Translations under genes and position numbers: made by a program
Origin: Streptantibioticus silvisoli
GTDB lineage: Bacteria > Actinomycetota > Actinomycetes > Streptomycetales > Streptomycetaceae
DNA length: 64,000 bases
Direction: 5' to 3'
Assembly (NCBI RefSeq): GCF_027947535.2
Contig: NZ_JAAGKO020000010.1
Span: 1-64,000, forward strand
The notes under the pieces: generated by a model
Seen by the model: the letters and a program-made list of their open reading frames with translations, nothing else
The model's database searches: none
What the model was told of the DNA's origin: nothing
Shown: piece after piece, positions 16,901 to 29,300 of the stretch
How the letters are laid out: every line of letters begins with the position of its first letter
How positions within the stretch are numbered: the stretch's first letter is position 1

Positions 16901-19900
16901 GCGCGCGGGTCCGGGTCCTGCGGCAGGTCGACCAGGCCGCCCCAGCGGTCGGGGTGCTCCAGCGCGACGACCCGGCCCAGACCCCAGACCGCGGCGGTCC
17001 CGGGGGACCGCAGCGGGTCGGTGCGTCCGGTGGAGACCGCGCCGCTGGTCAGCGTCCACAGCCGGCCGGGCGTGCCGGCGTCGCCCATGGCCTGGGCGAG
17101 CAGGGCGACCGCCGCCGCGCCGTCGGCCGGCGCCGGCAGGGACAGCACGCCGTCGACGGGACCGTCCTGCGCCGTACGGCCGAGTTCGGCGGCCAGCGCG
17201 GCCCGGTCCAGCCCGTCGGCCGCCACGCACACGACGTCGAGCCCGCAGGTCCTGAGGCCGTCGAGCACGGCGAGGTCGGCCCCCTCGGGCGCAGGCCCGG
17301 CGTGCACGGCCACCCAGCGCCCGGAGGCGAGCGGGGCGTCCGCGACCGCGGGAAGCGGCTTCCACACGATCCGGTAGCGCCAGGAGTCCACCGCGGACTG
17401 CGCGCTCTGCTTGCGGCGCCAGGAGGACAGGGCGGGGATCACCGCGACGAGCGCGTCCCGGTCGACGTCGAGGACCTCGGCCAGTTCCGCGGCGTCCTCG
17501 CGTTCGACCGCCTCCCAGAACCGGGTGTCGACGAGGGTGGCGGCGAACCTGCCGTCGTCCGCGGGCCGGTACGCCGCGGTGGCGGGGTCGAGCCAGTGCC
17601 GGCGGCGCTGGAAGGCGTAGGTCGGCAGTTCGACCGTGCGCGCCCCGGAGCCCGCGAAGTAGCCGGCCCAGCCGATCGCGGCGCCGTCGATCTGGAGCCG
17701 GGCCACCGCGCCGAGCAGCGTGTCGGTCTCGGGCCGGTCCTTGCGCAGCGCCGGAACGGTGAGGGTCTCCTCGCCGTTCAGCACGTCCTGCGCCATCGCG
17801 GTCAGCGACCCGTCGGGACCGATCTCCAGGAACCGGGTCACCTTGTGCCCGGCCAGCCATTCCAACCCGTCGGCGAACCGCACCGGACGCCGCACATGGT
17901 CCACCCAGTACTCCGGCGACCCCAACTCCGCGGCCGTCGCGGCCTGCCCGGTCACGTTCGACACCACCGCCATCGACGGCGCGGCGAACTCCACCCCGGC
18001 CAGCACCGAGGCGAACTCCTTCAGCATCGGCTCCATCAGCGGCGAGTGGAACGCGTGGCTGACCCGCAACCGCGTCGTCTTCCGCCCCAGACCCGAGAAG
18101 TGCTCCTGAACCTGGGCAACGGCGGCTTCCTCACCGGCGACCACCGTCGAGGCCGGACCGTTCAGCGCGGCGATTCCCACACGGTCGGCCAAGCCCTCCA
18201 GCAGCGGCAGCACCTCCGCCTCGGACGCCTGGACGGCGGCCATCACGCCGCCGGCGGGCAGCGCCTGCATCAGCCGGCCACGGGCCGCGACCACCCGGCA
18301 GGCATCCGCCAACGACCACACACCGGCCACGTGGGCCGCGGCCACCTCACCGATCGAGTGGCCGACGAGGTAGTCCGGGCGAACGCCCCACGACTCCACC
18401 AGGCGGTACAGCGCCACCTCGACGGCGAACAACGCCGGCTGCGTGTACCCCGTGCGGTTCAGCGCCTCCGGGTCGGCACCGAACACCACGTCCCGCAACG
18501 GCACGTCGAGTTCGCCGTCGAGCACCGCGCACACCGCGTCGAACGCCTCGGCGTACACCGGGAACGCCTCGTACAACTCCCGGCCCATACCCAGGCGTTG
18601 GGCACCCTGACCGGCGAAGACGAACGCCAGCTTGCCCTCACCACGCACGGTGCCGGTCAGCACGCCGGAGGCGGAGGTGCCGGCGGCGACCGCGTCGAGG
18701 CCGTGCAGCAGGGTGTCCCGGTCGCCGCCGAGCACGACGGCCCGGTGTTCGAAGACCGAACGCGACACCGCCAGCGACAGGCCCACGTCGGCCGGGTCGG
18801 CCCCGGAGGCCCGGACGGCCGCCGCGAGGTTCCTGGCCTGGGCCTTCAGCGCCTCCGGCTCGCGGGCGGAGATCGGCCAGGCGACCAGCGGCAGGGCGGC
18901 CGGGGCGGCGGCGGGGCCGTCCTCGGCGGCGGCCGGGGCCGGGGGCTGCTCCAGGACGACGTGGGCGTTGGTCCCCGAGACGCCGAAGGCGGAGACGCCG
19001 GCCCGGCGCGGGCGGTCGTCCGTACGCGGCCACCGCACGGCGTCCGTCAGCAGCCGCACCTGGCCCGCGTCCCAGTCCACGTGCGAGGAGGGCGCGTCCA
19101 CGTGCAGCGTCCTGGGCAGCAACCCGTGCCGCATCGCCATGACCATCTTGATCACACCCGCCACGCCGGCGGCGGCCTGGGTGTGGCCCAGGTTCGACTT
19201 CACCGAGCCCAGCCACAACGGCCGGTCCTGCGACCGACCCTGGCCGTAGGTCGCCAGCAGCGCCTGCGCCTCGATCGGGTCGCCCAGCGCGGTGCCGGTG
19301 CCGTGCGCCTCGACCGCGTCCACGTCGGCCGGCGACAGGCCCGCACCCGCCAGCGCGGCCCGGATCACCCGCTGCTGCGACGGACCGTTCGGCGCCGTCA
19401 GGCCGTTGCTCGCGCCGTCCTGGTTGACCGCGGAACCGGCCACCACCGCCAGCACCCGGTGACCGTTGCGCCGCGCGTCCGACAGGCGTTCCACCAGCAG
19501 GACGCCGACACCCTCGCCCCAGCCCGTGCCGTCCGCACCCTCGGCGAACGCCTTGCACCGGCCGTCGCCCGCCAGACCGCCCTGCCGCGCGAACTCCGCG
19601 AAGACGTCGGGGGTGGACATGACCGTCACGCCGCCGGCCAGCGCGAGGTCGCAGTCGCCGGAGCGCAGCGCCTGGGCGGCGAGGTGCAGGGCGACCAGGG
19701 AGGAGGAGCAGGCGGTGTCCACCGTCACGGCCGGGCCTTCGAGGCCCAGCGCGTAGGAGACCCGGCCGGAGACCACGGCGGCGGCGCTGCCGGTCAGCAG
19801 GTGGCCCTCGACGCCCTCGGGCAGGTTGCCGGCGGCCGCGGCGCCGTAGTTCTGGTTGCTGCTGCCGACGAAGACGCCGGTGCGGCTGCCGCGCACGGCG

Positions 19901-20313
19901 GCCGCGTCGATGCCGGCCCGTTCGAACGCCTCCCAGGACGCCTCAAGGATCAGGCGCTGCTGCGGGTCCATCGCCGCGGCCTCGCGCGGGGAGATGGCGA
20001 AGAACGACGCGTCGAACTCGTCGGCGTCGTGGACGAACCCGCCGCGCGGCCCGTCGCCGTCGCCCCCGGTCGCGCCGGCCGTCTCCCAGCCGCGGTTGGC
20101 GGGGAAGTCGGACAGCGCGTCCGTGCCGTCGGCGAGCAGCCGCCACAGGTCTTCCGGGGACCGCACGTCGCCGGGGTAACGGCACGCCATGGCGACGATC
20201 GCCACGGGTTCGGTGGCCGCGCGCGAGAGTTTGTCGTTCTGCTTGCGCAGCCTCTCGTTCTCAACCAGCGACGCCCGGAGGGCAGTGACGACTCGTTCCT
20301 CGGAAGTGGCCAT
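10912..20313 (-). CDS. Type I polyketide synthase, two modules (PKS A): KS-AT-KR-ACP, KS-AT-KR-ACP
   Basis: 3133 aa; ATG at 20313 with GGAG 8 nt upstream. The N-terminal coiled-coil docking segment ([25 protein letters not shown]) occupies residues 1-32. Module 1 has KS (Cys about 198, DTACSSS; EAHGTGT), malonyl AT (GHSIGE about 654, HAFH about 752), KR (GGTGALG about 1189, LDD motif, intact YAAAN; B-type) and ACP (LGVDSL about 1490). Module 2 has KS (Cys about 1721), malonyl AT (about 2176 and 2275), KR (about 2707; no LDD, Trp in GVWGSGG; A-type) and ACP (GLDSL about 3009). The C-terminal docking region ends [13 protein letters not shown]. Both modules should give hydroxyls of opposite configuration. 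There is no TE, so the chain passes on. It lies 64 nt behind PKS B and is probably co-transcribed with it. Confidence 0.95.
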   Translation of the reverse strand: MATSEERVVTALRASLVENERLRKQNDKLSRAATEPVAIVAMACRYPGDVRSPEDLWRLLADGTDALSDFPANRGWETAGATGGDGDGPRGGFVHDADEFDASFFAISPREAAAMDPQQRLILEASWEAFERAGIDAAAVRGSRTGVFVGSSNQNYGAAAAGNLPEGVEGHLLTGSAAAVVSGRVSYALGLEGPAVTVDTACSSSLVALHLAAQALRSGDCDLALAGGVTVMSTPDVFAEFARQGGLAGDGRCKAFAEGADGTGWGEGVGVLLVERLSDARRNGHRVLAVVAGSAVNQDGASNGLTAPNGPSQQRVIRAALAGAGLSPADVDAVEAHGTGTALGDPIEAQALLATYGQGRSQDRPLWLGSVKSNLGHTQAAAGVAGVIKMVMAMRHGLLPRTLHVDAPSSHVDWDAGQVRLLTDAVRWPRTDDRPRRAGVSAFGVSGTNAHVVLEQPPAPAAAEDGPAAAPAALPLVAWPISAREPEALKAQARNLAAAVRASGADPADVGLSLAVSRSVFEHRAVVLGGDRDTLLHGLDAVAAGTSASGVLTGTVRGEGKLAFVFAGQGAQRLGMGRELYEAFPVYAEAFDAVCAVLDGELDVPLRDVVFGADPEALNRTGYTQPALFAVEVALYRLVESWGVRPDYLVGHSIGEVAAAHVAGVWSLADACRVVAARGRLMQALPAGGVMAAVQASEAEVLPLLEGLADRVGIAALNGPASTVVAGEEAAVAQVQEHFSGLGRKTTRLRVSHAFHSPLMEPMLKEFASVLAGVEFAAPSMAVVSNVTGQAATAAELGSPEYWVDHVRRPVRFADGLEWLAGHKVTRFLEIGPDGSLTAMAQDVLNGEETLTVPALRKDRPETDTLLGAVARLQIDGAAIGWAGYFAGSGARTVELPTYAFQRRRHWLDPATAAYRPADDGRFAATLVDTRFWEAVEREDAAELAEVLDVDRDALVAVIPALSSWRRKQSAQSAVDSWRYRIVWKPLPAVADAPLASGRWVAVHAGPAPEGADLAVLDGLRTCGLDVVCVAADGLDRAALAAELGRTAQDGPVDGVLSLPAPADGAAAVALLAQAMGDAGTPGRLWTLTSGAVSTGRTDPLRSPGTAAVWGLGRVVALEHPDRWGGLVDLPQDPDPRAVARLAKVLAGLPGDEDQVAVRSTGVFGRRLVRGRSGEARPWTPAGTVLITGGTGALGARVARWAVERGARDLVLVSRSGPQAPNADALRAELGALGANVTVAACDVADREALALLLDRHAVDAVFHTAGVLDDGVVDSIDAARLATVLRAKAVAALHLDELTRDRELSAFVLFSSLAGVMGSAGQGMYAAANAVLDALAERRVAQGLPATSVGWGPWGGGGMAAAGAVERRQRRGSVTALDPGLALLALRDAMESGGATVMVADVDWARFAPAFTATRPSALLREIPEVPSGTGASAEKTPSSVLRDRLLALSAGEQARQLVELVRSSAAAVLGFAGMGDVAADRAFRDLGVDSLIAVELRNVLAAECGISLPSTVVFDYPTPLALGGFLRDGVVGVAAEGAAAGVVGGAVVSGDPIAIVGMSCRFPGGVRGPEELWGLLAAGGEGLSPFPDDRGWDRLDGFFAEAARASGWGSGVGGFLSGVGEFDAGFFGISPREALGMDPQQRLLLEAAWEAVEGAGVDPVSLRGSRTGVFVGTNGQDYPALLGASDEDFVGYVGTGNAASVASGRISYVLGFEGPAVTVDTACSSSLVALHLAAQALRSGECDLALAGGVTVMSTPGAFVEFARQGGLAGDGRCKAFAEGADGTGWGEGVGVLLVERLSDARAKGHRVLAVVAGSAVNQDGASNGLTAPNGPSQQRVIRAALASAGLSASDVDAVEAHGTGTSLGDPIEAQALLATYGQERAEDRPLWLGSVKSNFGHTQAAAGVAGVIKMVLAMRHGVLPKTLHVDAPSSHVDWSAGNVRLLTDAVEWPRTGRVRRAGVSSFGLSGTNAHIVLEQAPESVVEVAEAVGAPVSPVVPWTVSARTPEALRAQALSLAGFVGEGAGADLDVRDVGLSLAASRSVFEHRAVVSGRDRDELLAGLTAVADGTSAPGVVSGSVRGEGKLAFVFAGQGAQRLGMGRELYEAFPVYAEAFDAACAVLDGELGRSLKDLVFGADAELLNRTEFTQPALFAVEVALFRLVESWGVRPDFLVGHSIGEIAAAHVAGVWSLEDAGRVVAARGRLMQALPAGGVMVALQASEVEVLPLLEGLEDRAGIAALNGPTATVVAGAEAAVAGIQEHFAGLGRKTTRLRVSHAFHSPLMEPMLKEFNAVLSGVEFGTPSMAVVSNVTGQAAGVDELGSPEYWVDHVRRPVRFADGLEWLAGAGATRFLEIGPDGSLTAMAQDVLFGEETLTVPALRKDRSETDTLLGALGRLHVDGVEVEWAGFFAGSSVVELPTYAFQRERFWPTLTVSSGAGDAVDAAFWDAVERGDLDGLAGTLGVGEGPLGEVVPALSSWWRGRREQSVVDGWRYRTDWAPLTMPVRGARLEGRWLVLTAGAPVPEALEAVADGLEIVTSPAGSGRDEWALLLRDAVSGSEPVAGVVSLLAMPGDGSDESAGVLATLGLVQALEDVGVPGRLWVLTSGAVAAVGSDGAPDVGQAGVWGLGRVVALEFPDRWGGLVDLPPAGDGRVAEWLTGLLAGGGEDQVALRSSGVFARRLVRASGVGSSVGSWSPKGAVLVTGGTGALGARVARWAVGRGAGHVVLTSRRGVGAPGAVELEAELAALGARVSVVACDVADRGAVEGLLSRFEVDAVFHAAGVADVTPLGELDGVRWGEVAGAKVGGAVVLDELTRGRGLSAFVLFSSIAGVWGSGGQGAYAAANAQLDALAEGRRARGEVATAVAWGPWADSGMAAGTEAEEALSRRGLPALPPQGALAALGYALEGDEAAVTVADVDWQRFAPAFTSRRPSPLLGGLAEVRDALEAAEAPSAGGSAGETLASELAECSADERTRRLVDLVRGHAAQVMGFAGVAAVESGRAFKDMGLDSLTAVELRNLLGAATGLRLPSTMVFDHPTPAALADHLDGLLGGRDAQTGAALLADLEKTAARIGRASLDDDVRVLVKARLKSLLASVDEDGEDGEDRAAISDQLGEASDDELFDFINTLRRD
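11662..12330 (-). repeat. Copy 1 of a 669-bp near-identical KR-encoding block (PKS A module 2)
   Basis: This block matches 21134-21802 base for base without gaps; I count four substitutions by eye. It encodes the catalytic half of an A-type KR. Within it the coding strand switches to T- and G-ending codons (TTG, GGT, GTG) unlike the C-ending usage on either side, so it looks like a module spread by gene conversion or recombination. Confidence 0.9.
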
Positions 20314-20377
20314 GCTCAGCTCCGCGTTTCTTGCCTGGTGGACGTGTCGGGGGAGGTGACCTGGTGCGCCGGCCGGC

Positions 20378-23300
20378 TCAGCCGTCCGAACCACCGAGCG
20401 CCAGGTCGACGAGATCGTCGATCGCCATGGCGTGGATGGCGTCCTCGTCCGCGGTGGGGCCTTCCGCGGTCTCGGGTTCGGGGGAATGCCCGCCGGCCGG
20501 CCCGGCGAGGGCCAGCAGGGTGTCCAGCAGTCCGCTCTCCTTCAGGCGGGAGAGCGGGATGGTGGCGATCATCGCCCGCACGGCCGCGGGGTCGCCGTGC
20601 CCGGCGTCGTCCCCGTCGTCCCCGGCGGGGAAGAGAGCTCCCGACAGGTGGTCGGCCAGCGCCGCCGGGGTCGGGTAGTCGAAGACCAGCGTGCTCGGCA
20701 GCCGCAGCCCGGTCTCGCTGTTGAGCAGGTTGCGCAGTTCGACCGCGGTGAGCGAGTCGAATCCCAGGTCGCGGAACGGCTGCCGGGAGCCAACGGAACG
20801 GGCGTCCCGGTGGCCCAGCACGGCCGTCGCGCAGTCCCGGACCAGGTCGAGCAGCGCGCTGTCGCGGTCGCCGGGGGACAGCCCGGCCAGCCGCTGCCGC
20901 ACGGCGTCGTCCGGCGCGTCCGCGGCGGAACCCTCGGCCGCGTCCAGCGCGTCGCGCACCTCGGCCAGTTCGCCGAGCAGCGGGCTGGGCCGGCGGCTGG
21001 TGAACGCCGGGGCGAACCGCTGCCAGTCCACGTCCGCCACGGCCACCGCGGAGTCGTCGCAGGCGAGGGCGTGCCCGAGGGAGAGCAGGGCGGTGTCCGG
21101 CCGCAGGGAGACCAGTCCCCACCGCCGCAACTGCTCCTCGGCCTCGGTGCCGGCGGCCATGCCACTGTCGGCCCACGGACCCCACGCCACCGCCGTCGCC
21201 ACCTCACCCCGCGCACGACGACCCTCCGCCAACGCGTCCAACTGCGCGTTCGCCGCCGCATACGCACCCTGACCACCACTGCCCCACACACCCGCGATCG
21301 ACGAGAACAACACGAACGCCGACAACCCACGACCCCGCGTCAACTCGTCCAACACCACAGCACCACCCACCTTCGCACCCGCCACCTCACCCCACCGCAC
21401 ACCATCCAACTCACCCAACGGCGTCACATCAGCCACCCCCGCCGCATGAAACACCGCATCCACCTCGAACCGCGACAACAACCCCTCCACCGCACCCCGA
21501 TCAGCCACATCACACGCCACCACCGACACCCGCGCACCCAACGCCTCCAACTCCGCCTCCAACTCCACCGCACCCGGCGCCCCCACACCACGCCGACTCG
21601 TCAACACCACATGCCCCGCACCACGCCCAACCGCCCACCGCGCCACCCGCGCACCCAACGCACCCGTACCACCCGTCACCAACACCGCACCCTTCGGCGA
21701 CCACGAACCCACCGACGAACCCACACCCGACGCCCGCACCAAACGACGAGCGAACACACCCGAAGACCGCAACGCCACCTGATCCTCACCACCCCCCGCG
21801 AGAACGGAGACCAACCGGCCGAGGCCATTCACGTCCAGCGGTCCGGCCAGGTCGACCAACCCGCCCCAGCGGTCGGGGTGTTCGAGCGCGACGACCCGGC
21901 CGAGGCCCCACACGCCGGCCGACGCCGGATCGGGAGCCCACTCCCCCGCGACCGCGACCGCACCCGAGGTCACCGCCCACAGGCGGGCGCCGATCCCGGC
22001 GTCACCGATCGCCTGGACCAGCGCGACCGTCACCGGCACCGGGTCCTCGCCACCGACCGATCCACCCGCCGATCCACCGGTGAACGCCAGCAGGGAGACG
22101 ATGCCGTCGACCGGCCCGTCAGCGGCGGCGTCCCGCAGCAGCGCGGTCAGCTCCGCGCGGCCGGCACCCGCCTCCACCACCACGGTGTCCAACCGGTCCA
22201 CCGAACCGGCCAGACCCTCCAGCCCCCACTCCCCCGGCACCGAAGCCGACGGCGCCAGCACCAGCCAACGCCCCTCCAGCCGCGCACCCGGAGCCAGCCC
22301 GTCCACCGGACGCCACACCACCCGGTAACGCCAACTGTCCACCACGGACTGCTCACGCCGCCCACGCCACCACGACGACAACGCCGGCACGACCTCGCCC
22401 AACGGCCCCTCGTCCACGCCCAGCGTCCCGGCGAGACCGTCCAGGTCACCGCGCTCCACCGCGTCCCAGAACGCCGCGTCCACCGCGTCACCCGCACCGG
22501 ACGACACGACGGCGGCGGGGACCGGCCAGAAGCGCTCGCGCTGGAAGGCGTAGGTCGGCAGCTCCACGACCGAGGAACCGGCGAAGAACCCGGCCCACTC
22601 GACCTCGACACCGTCCACGTGCAACCGGCCCAGCGCGGTCAGCACCGCCTCGACCTCGGGCCGGTCCTTGCGCAACGCCGGAACGGTGAGGGTGTCGTCG
22701 GGATCGAGCACGGCCTGCGCCATCGCGGTCAGCGACCCGTCGGGGCCGATCTCCAGGAACCGCGTCGCACCCGCACCCGCCAGCCACTCCAGCCCGTCCG
22801 CGAACCGCACCGGACGCCGCACATGCTCCACCCAGTACTCCGGCGACCCCAACTCCGCAGCGGTGGCGGCCTGTCCGGTCACGTTCGACACCACCGCCAT
22901 CGACGGGGTTCCGAACTCCACCCCGGACAGAACGGCGTTGAACTCCTTCAGCATCGGCTCCATCAGCGGCGAGTGGAACGCGTGGCTGACCCGCAGCCGC
23001 GTCGTCTTACGACCCAGACCCGCGAAGTGCTCCTGGATACCGGCAACGGCCGCTTCCGCACCGGCGACCACGGTGGCCGTCGGGCCATTCAGCGCGGCGA
23101 TACCGGCACGGTCCTCCAGGCCCTCCAGCAGCGGCAACACCTCGGCCTCGGACGCCTGAAGGGCGACCATGACCCCACCGGCGGGCAACGCCTGCATCAG
23201 CCGGCCACGGGCCGCGACGACCCGGCCGGCATCCTCCAACGACCACACACCAGCAACGTGCGCAGCGGCGATCTCACCGATCGAGTGACCGACCAGGAAG

Positions 23301-26300
23301 TCCGGACGCACACCCCACGACTCCACCAACCGGAACAACGCCACCTCAACCGCGAACAACGCCGGCTGCGTGAACTCCGTCCGGTTCAACAACTCCGCGT
23401 CGCCACCGAACACCAAGTCCTTCAGCGAACGGCCCAACTCACCGTCCAGCACCGCACACGCGGCGTCGAACGCCTCGGCGTAGACCGGGAACGCCTCGTA
23501 CAACTCACGGCCCATACCGAGCCGTTGGGCACCCTGACCGGCGAAGACGAACGCGAGCTTGCCTTCACCGCGGGCGGAACCGGACACCACACCCGGAGCT
23601 GACGTACCGTCAACAACCGCAGCGAGCCCGGCCAGCAACTCCTCGCGGTCACGACCGGAGACCACCGCCCGGTGCTCGAAGACCGAACGTGACGCCGCCA
23701 ACGACAGCCCCACATCCCGCACATCGAGATCCGCACCCGCACCGACGAACGCCGCCAGGCTCAACGCCTGCGCCCGCAACGCCTCCGGGCTACGCGCCGA
23801 CACCGTCCACGGCACCACCGGCGACACCGAAGACCCGGACGACACCGGCGCCCCGGCCGCCTCGGCGACCGACTCCGGCGCCTGCTCCAGGATGACGTGG
23901 GCGTTGGTCCCGCTGAAGCCGAAGGCGGAGACGCCGGCCCGGCGCGGGCCCGCGGTCTGCGGCCACTCCACGGCGTCCGTCAGCAACCGCACGTTGCCCG
24001 CCGACCAGTCCACGTGCGACGACGGCGCGTCCACATGCAACGTCTTCGGCAGCACACCGTGCCGCATCGCCAGCACCATCTTGATCACACCCGCCACACC
24101 GGCGGCGGCCTGGGTGTGGCCCAGGTTCGACTTCACCGAGCCCAGCCACAGCGGCCGGTCCTCCGCACGCTCCTGGCCGTAGGTGGCCAGCAGCGCCTGC
24201 GCCTCGATCGGGTCGCCCAGCGACGTCCCCGTACCGTGTGCCTCCACCGCGTCCACGTCCGACGCCGACAGCCCCGCGTTGGCGAGCGCGGCCCGGATCA
24301 CCCGCTGCTGCGAGGGACCGTTCGGCGCCGTCAGGCCGTTGCTCGCGCCGTCCTGGTTGACCGCGGAACCGGCCACCACCGCCAGCACCCGGTGGCCGTT
24401 GGCCCGCGCGTCCGACAGGCGTTCCAGCAGCAGGACGCCGACGCCCTCGCCCCAGCCGGTGCCGTCCGCACCCTCGGCGAACGCCTTGCACCGGCCGTCA
24501 CCGGCCAGACCGCCCTGCCGCGCGAACTCCACGAAGGCGGCGGGGGTGGACATGACGGTGACGCCGCCGGCCAGCGCCAGCGAGCACTCGTTCGAGCGGA
24601 GCGCGCGGGCGGCCCAGTGCAGGGCGACCAGGGAGGAGGAGCAGGCGGTGTCCAGCGTGACGGCCGGACCTTCCAGGCCCAGGGCGTAGGAGACGCGGCC
24701 CGACATCACGCTCGCCGCGTTGCCGGTGCCCAGGTAGCCTTCCGCGCTCTCCTCGGCGGCGCTCAGGACGTTGGTGTAGTCCTGCCCGTTGGTCCCGGCG
24801 AACACCCCGGTCCGGCTGCCCCGCAGCGCGCGGGGATCGATGCCGGCGCGTTCCACCGCCTCCCAGGCGGACTCCAGCAGCAGCCGCTGCTGCGGGTCCA
24901 TGGCGAGGGCCTCGCGCGGCGAGACGCCGAAGAACGAGGCGTCGAAGCGGTCGACCCCGGTGAGGAACCCGCCGTTGCGGGTGTAGGTCGTGCCCTTGCG
25001 GTGGTTCTCGCGGTCCGGGTCGTAGAGCGCCTCGACGTCCCAGCCGCGGTCCGGCGGGAAGTCGCCGATGCCGTCGGCGCCGTTCGCCAGCAGCGACCAG
25101 AGCTGTTCGGGCTCCGCCACGCCGCCGGGGAAACGGCAGCTCATGCCGATGATGGCGATGGGCTCCGAGCCGGTGTCCGCGTCGGTCGTGCCCGGGCCGC
25201 CGGTGGTGGACGCGGCGGTCGCGCCGTTCAGCACGACGGCGAGGTGGTCGATCACCGCCGCCGGGGTGGGGTGGTCGAAGACCAGGGTGGCGTCGAGTTT
25301 CACGCCGGTCGAGCGGCTGAGGGCGTTGCGCAGTTCCAGGGCGGTGAGGGAGTCGAAGCCCAGGCCGCTGAACGTCCGCTCGACGTCGACGGCCGAGCCG
25401 GAGTCGTGGCCGAGGACCGCGGCGGTCGCGGTGACGACGATCTCGCGCACCGCGGCCCGCAGTTCCTTCGACGACAGGCCGGCGAACCCGGTGGCCGGGC
25501 CGGACCCGCTGTCGCCACCGGCACCGGGGCCGGCCGCGGTGCGCAGCGTGCTCCCGGCCAGCTTGCGCAGCACCTGCGGCGGTTCGGCGCCGCCGGCCCG
25601 CTGCACGCGCAGCGCGGCCACGTCGATCCGCACCGGCAGGGGTGCGGCGGGGTACGGGGTCAGGCAGCGGTCGAAGAGGGCGAGGGCGTCGTCGGTCGGC
25701 AGGGCGCCGATGCCGCCGCGGGCGATGCGGCCGCGGTCGGAGTCGTCCAGGGTGCCGGTCATGGCGCTGCTCTGCGCCCACAGGCCCCAGCCGATGGCGA
25801 CGGCGGGCGCGCCGTCGAAGCGGCGCCGGTGGGCCAGCGCCTCCAGGAACCCGTTGGCGGCGGCGTAGTTGCCCTGGCCGGGACCGCCGAAGGTGGCGGC
25901 GGCCGAGGAGAACAGCACGAACGCCGACAGGTCCAGGTCCCGGGTGAGTTCGTGCAGGTGGGCCGCCGCGTCCGCCTTGGGGCGCAGCACCGTCGCCAGG
26001 CGTTCCGGGGTCAGCGAGGTGATCACGCCGTCGTCGATCACGCCCGCGGCGTGGACCACGGCGCCCAGCGGGTGGTCCTGCGGGACGGTGGCGAGCAGGG
26101 CGGCCAGCGCGGCGCGGTCGGCCACGTCGCACGCCTCGACCCGGACCCGGGCACCGGCGGCGGACAGTTCGGCGACGAGTTCGCGGGCGCCGGGCGCCTC
26201 GATGCCCCGGCGGCCGGCCAGCAGGAGGTCGCGCACGCCGTGGCGGTCGACGAGGTGGCGTACGACGGCGGTGCCCACGGTGCCGGTGCCGCCGGTGACC

Positions 26301-29300
26301 AGGACCGTCCGGTCCGGGTCGAACGTCATGGGCTGCCCGGGGCCGGCCGCGTCACGGCGCAGCCGGGTCAGGCGCGGCACGAGGACGCGTCCGGCGCGGA
26401 CGGCGGCCTGGGGTTCGCCCGGCAGCAGGGCCGCCGCGGCATCGGCCGCGGTCGGCTCGGCCGCGTCGGTGTCGACCAGGGCGAACCGCTCGGGGTTCTC
26501 CGACTGGGCGGAGCGTGCCAGGCCCAGGACGGCGGCGGCCGGCAGGTCCCGCACGCTCTCGCCGGGCGCGGTGGCGACCGCGCCGCGGGTGAGCAGCACG
26601 AGGCGTGAGGCGGCGAACCGTTCGTCGGCGAGCCAGGTCCGGAGCAGGGTGAGGGCGCGGGCCGTCGCCTCGCGGACCGCGGCGGACAGCTCCGTGCCGT
26701 CCGCGGGGGCGCTGTCCCAGGCCAGGACGACCGTGGACGGCACCGGTGCGCCGGTCGCCGCGGCGGCGAGCAGGCTGTCGAGGTCGGTGTGGAGCTGGGC
26801 GCCGGCCGCCGCCGTACCGTCCGGGGTGCCGGCCGGTGTCCATTCCAGGGTGAAGAGGTCGTCGTCGCCGGTGTCGGCGTCGGGCAGTTCCAGCCCGGCG
26901 ACCGGGCGCACGGTCAACGGCCCGGCGGAGAGCACCGGTTCGCCCAGTCCGTCGGCCATCCGCAGGGTCCACGAGCCGTCGGCGAGCGGCGCGAGGTGGA
27001 TCCGCACCGACTCGGCCGCCTGGGCGTGCAGGGTGAGGTCACCCCACTCCACGGCGTACACCGCGGTGGAGTCCACCGCGGCCAGCGCGTGCAGGGCGGC
27101 GTCCAGGAGCGCGGGGTGCAGCACGAAGCGGCCGGCGTCGGGGCGGTGGTCGTCGGGCAGGGCGGCCTCGGCGAACACCTCGTCGCCGACCCGCCACACC
27201 TCGCGCAGGCAGCGGAAGGCCGGGCCGAGGTCGACCTGGTGCTCCGCCAGGGAGCGGTGGACGGTCTCGGGGGCGACGCGGACCCCGCCGTGCGGCGGCC
27301 ACGCCTTCAGCCGCGCGCCGCTGTCGGGCTGCGGCGCGGTGGCATCGGCGACGGTGCCGTGGGCGTGCCGGGTCCACGGGCGGTCGTCGTCGGTGTCGGC
27401 GTCGCCGTCGAGCGGGCGGGAGTGGAGGGAGAAGGCCCGCTGTCCGGTGCCGTCCGAGGCGTGCACCACGGTCTGGATCTCGACGGTGTCGTCGGCGGGC
27501 AGCAGCAGCGGGACATCGGTGGTCAGCCCGGTCACCCGGTGGCTGCCGACCCGGCCGCAGGCGTGCAGGGCCAGGTCGACGAAGGCGCCGACCGGCAGCA
27601 GCACGTTGCCGAGGACCTCGTTCTCCGCGAGCCAGGGGTGCGTACGGCGGGAGAGCCGGCCCGTGGAGATGACGGCGCGCGAGTCGGCGAGGGTGACGGT
27701 GGCGTCCAGCAGCGGGTGCCCGGCGGCCGTGGAGGGGGAGGCCGTCGCGCGCTCGGGGTCGAGCCAGTAGCGGCGGCGCTGGAAGGCGTAGGTGGGCAGC
27801 TGGACGGCTGGGCCGGCGGGGAGGATCGCCGTCCAGTCCACGGCCGCGCCGGTCACGTGCAGACCGCCGATGGCCGCCAGGAGTGCCGCGGTCTCGGGCC
27901 GGTCCTTGCGCAGCGCCGGGACGGTGAGGGTGTCGTCGGGATCGAGCACGGCCTGCGCCATCGCGGTCAGCGACCCGTCGGGGCCGATCTCCAGGAACCG
28001 CGTCGCCTTGTGCCCGGCCAGCCACTCCAACCCGTCGGCGAACCGCACCGGACGCCGCACATGCTCCACCCAGTACTCCGGCGACCCCAACTCCGCGGCC
28101 GTGGCGGCCTGTCCGGTCACGTTCGACACCACCGCCATCGACGGGGTTCCGAACTGCACGCCGGACAGAACGGCGTTGAACTCCTTCAGCATCGGCTCCA
28201 TCAGCGGCGAGTGGAACGCGTGACTGACCCGCAACCGCGTCGTCTTACGACCCAGACCCGCGACATGCTCCTGGACACCGGCGACGGCGGCCTCCTCACC
28301 GGCGACCACCGTCGAGGTCGGACCGTTGAGCGCGGCGATACCCGCACGGTCGGCCAGCCCCTCCAGCAGCGGCAACACCTCGGCCTCGGACGCCTGAAGA
28401 GCGACCATCACGCCACCGGCGGGCAACGCCTGCATCAACCGGCCACGAGCCGCGACGACCCGGCCCGCGTCCGCAAGCGACCACACACCGGCCACGTGCG
28501 CAGCGGCGATCTCACCGATCGAGTGACCGACCAGGAAGTCCGGACGCACACCCCACGACTCCACCAACCGGAACAACGCCACCTCGACCGCGAACAACGC
28601 CGGCTGCGTGAACTCCGTCCGGTTCAACAACTCCGCATCAGCACCGAACACCAGATCCTTCAGCGAACAGCCCAACTCACCGTCCAGAACGGCACACGCG
28701 GCGTCGAACGCCTCGGCGTACACCGGGAACGCCTCGTACAACTCACGGCCCATACCCAGCCGTTGCGCACCCTGGCCGGCGAAGACGAACGCCAGCTTGC
28801 CGCCGCGCCTGGCCTTGCCGAGGACGGCGTCGGGGGTGGTCCGGCCGTCGGCGACGGCGGTGAGGGCCCGGGTGAGGGCGTCGGCGTCCTCGCCGAGCAC
28901 CACGGCGCGGTGCTCGAAGACCGAGCGGGTGGTGGCGAGGGAGGCGGCGGTGGCGTGCAGGTCCTCGTGCGAGGCCGCCGGGCCGAGCAGCCGGGCCGCC
29001 TGGGCCCGCAACGCCTCGGCGCTGGTGGCCGACAGCAGCCAGGGCACGACGGGCAGCGGCGGCGCCGTGACGACCGGGACGGCCTCGGCGTCGTCGGCCG
29101 GTTCTGCGCCCTCGGGGCTGTCGGGGGTCGGCGGTTCCGGCGGGGTCTGTTCGAGGATGACGTGGGCGTTGGTGCCGCTCACGCCGAAGGCGGAGACCGC
29201 GGCACGCCGGGGGCGGTCGGGGCTGTTCCACTCCACCGGTTCGGTGAGCAGCCGCACGTTGCCCTCGGACCAGTCGACGGTGGAGGACGGGGCGTCGACG

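Noticed and set aside
14173-20724. A 2183-codon open frame on the + strand
   Set aside because: It is antisense to PKS A and the end of PKS B. Its protein is an Arg/Gln/His-rich low-complexity string without domains, as expected when a very GC-rich gene is read on the other strand.
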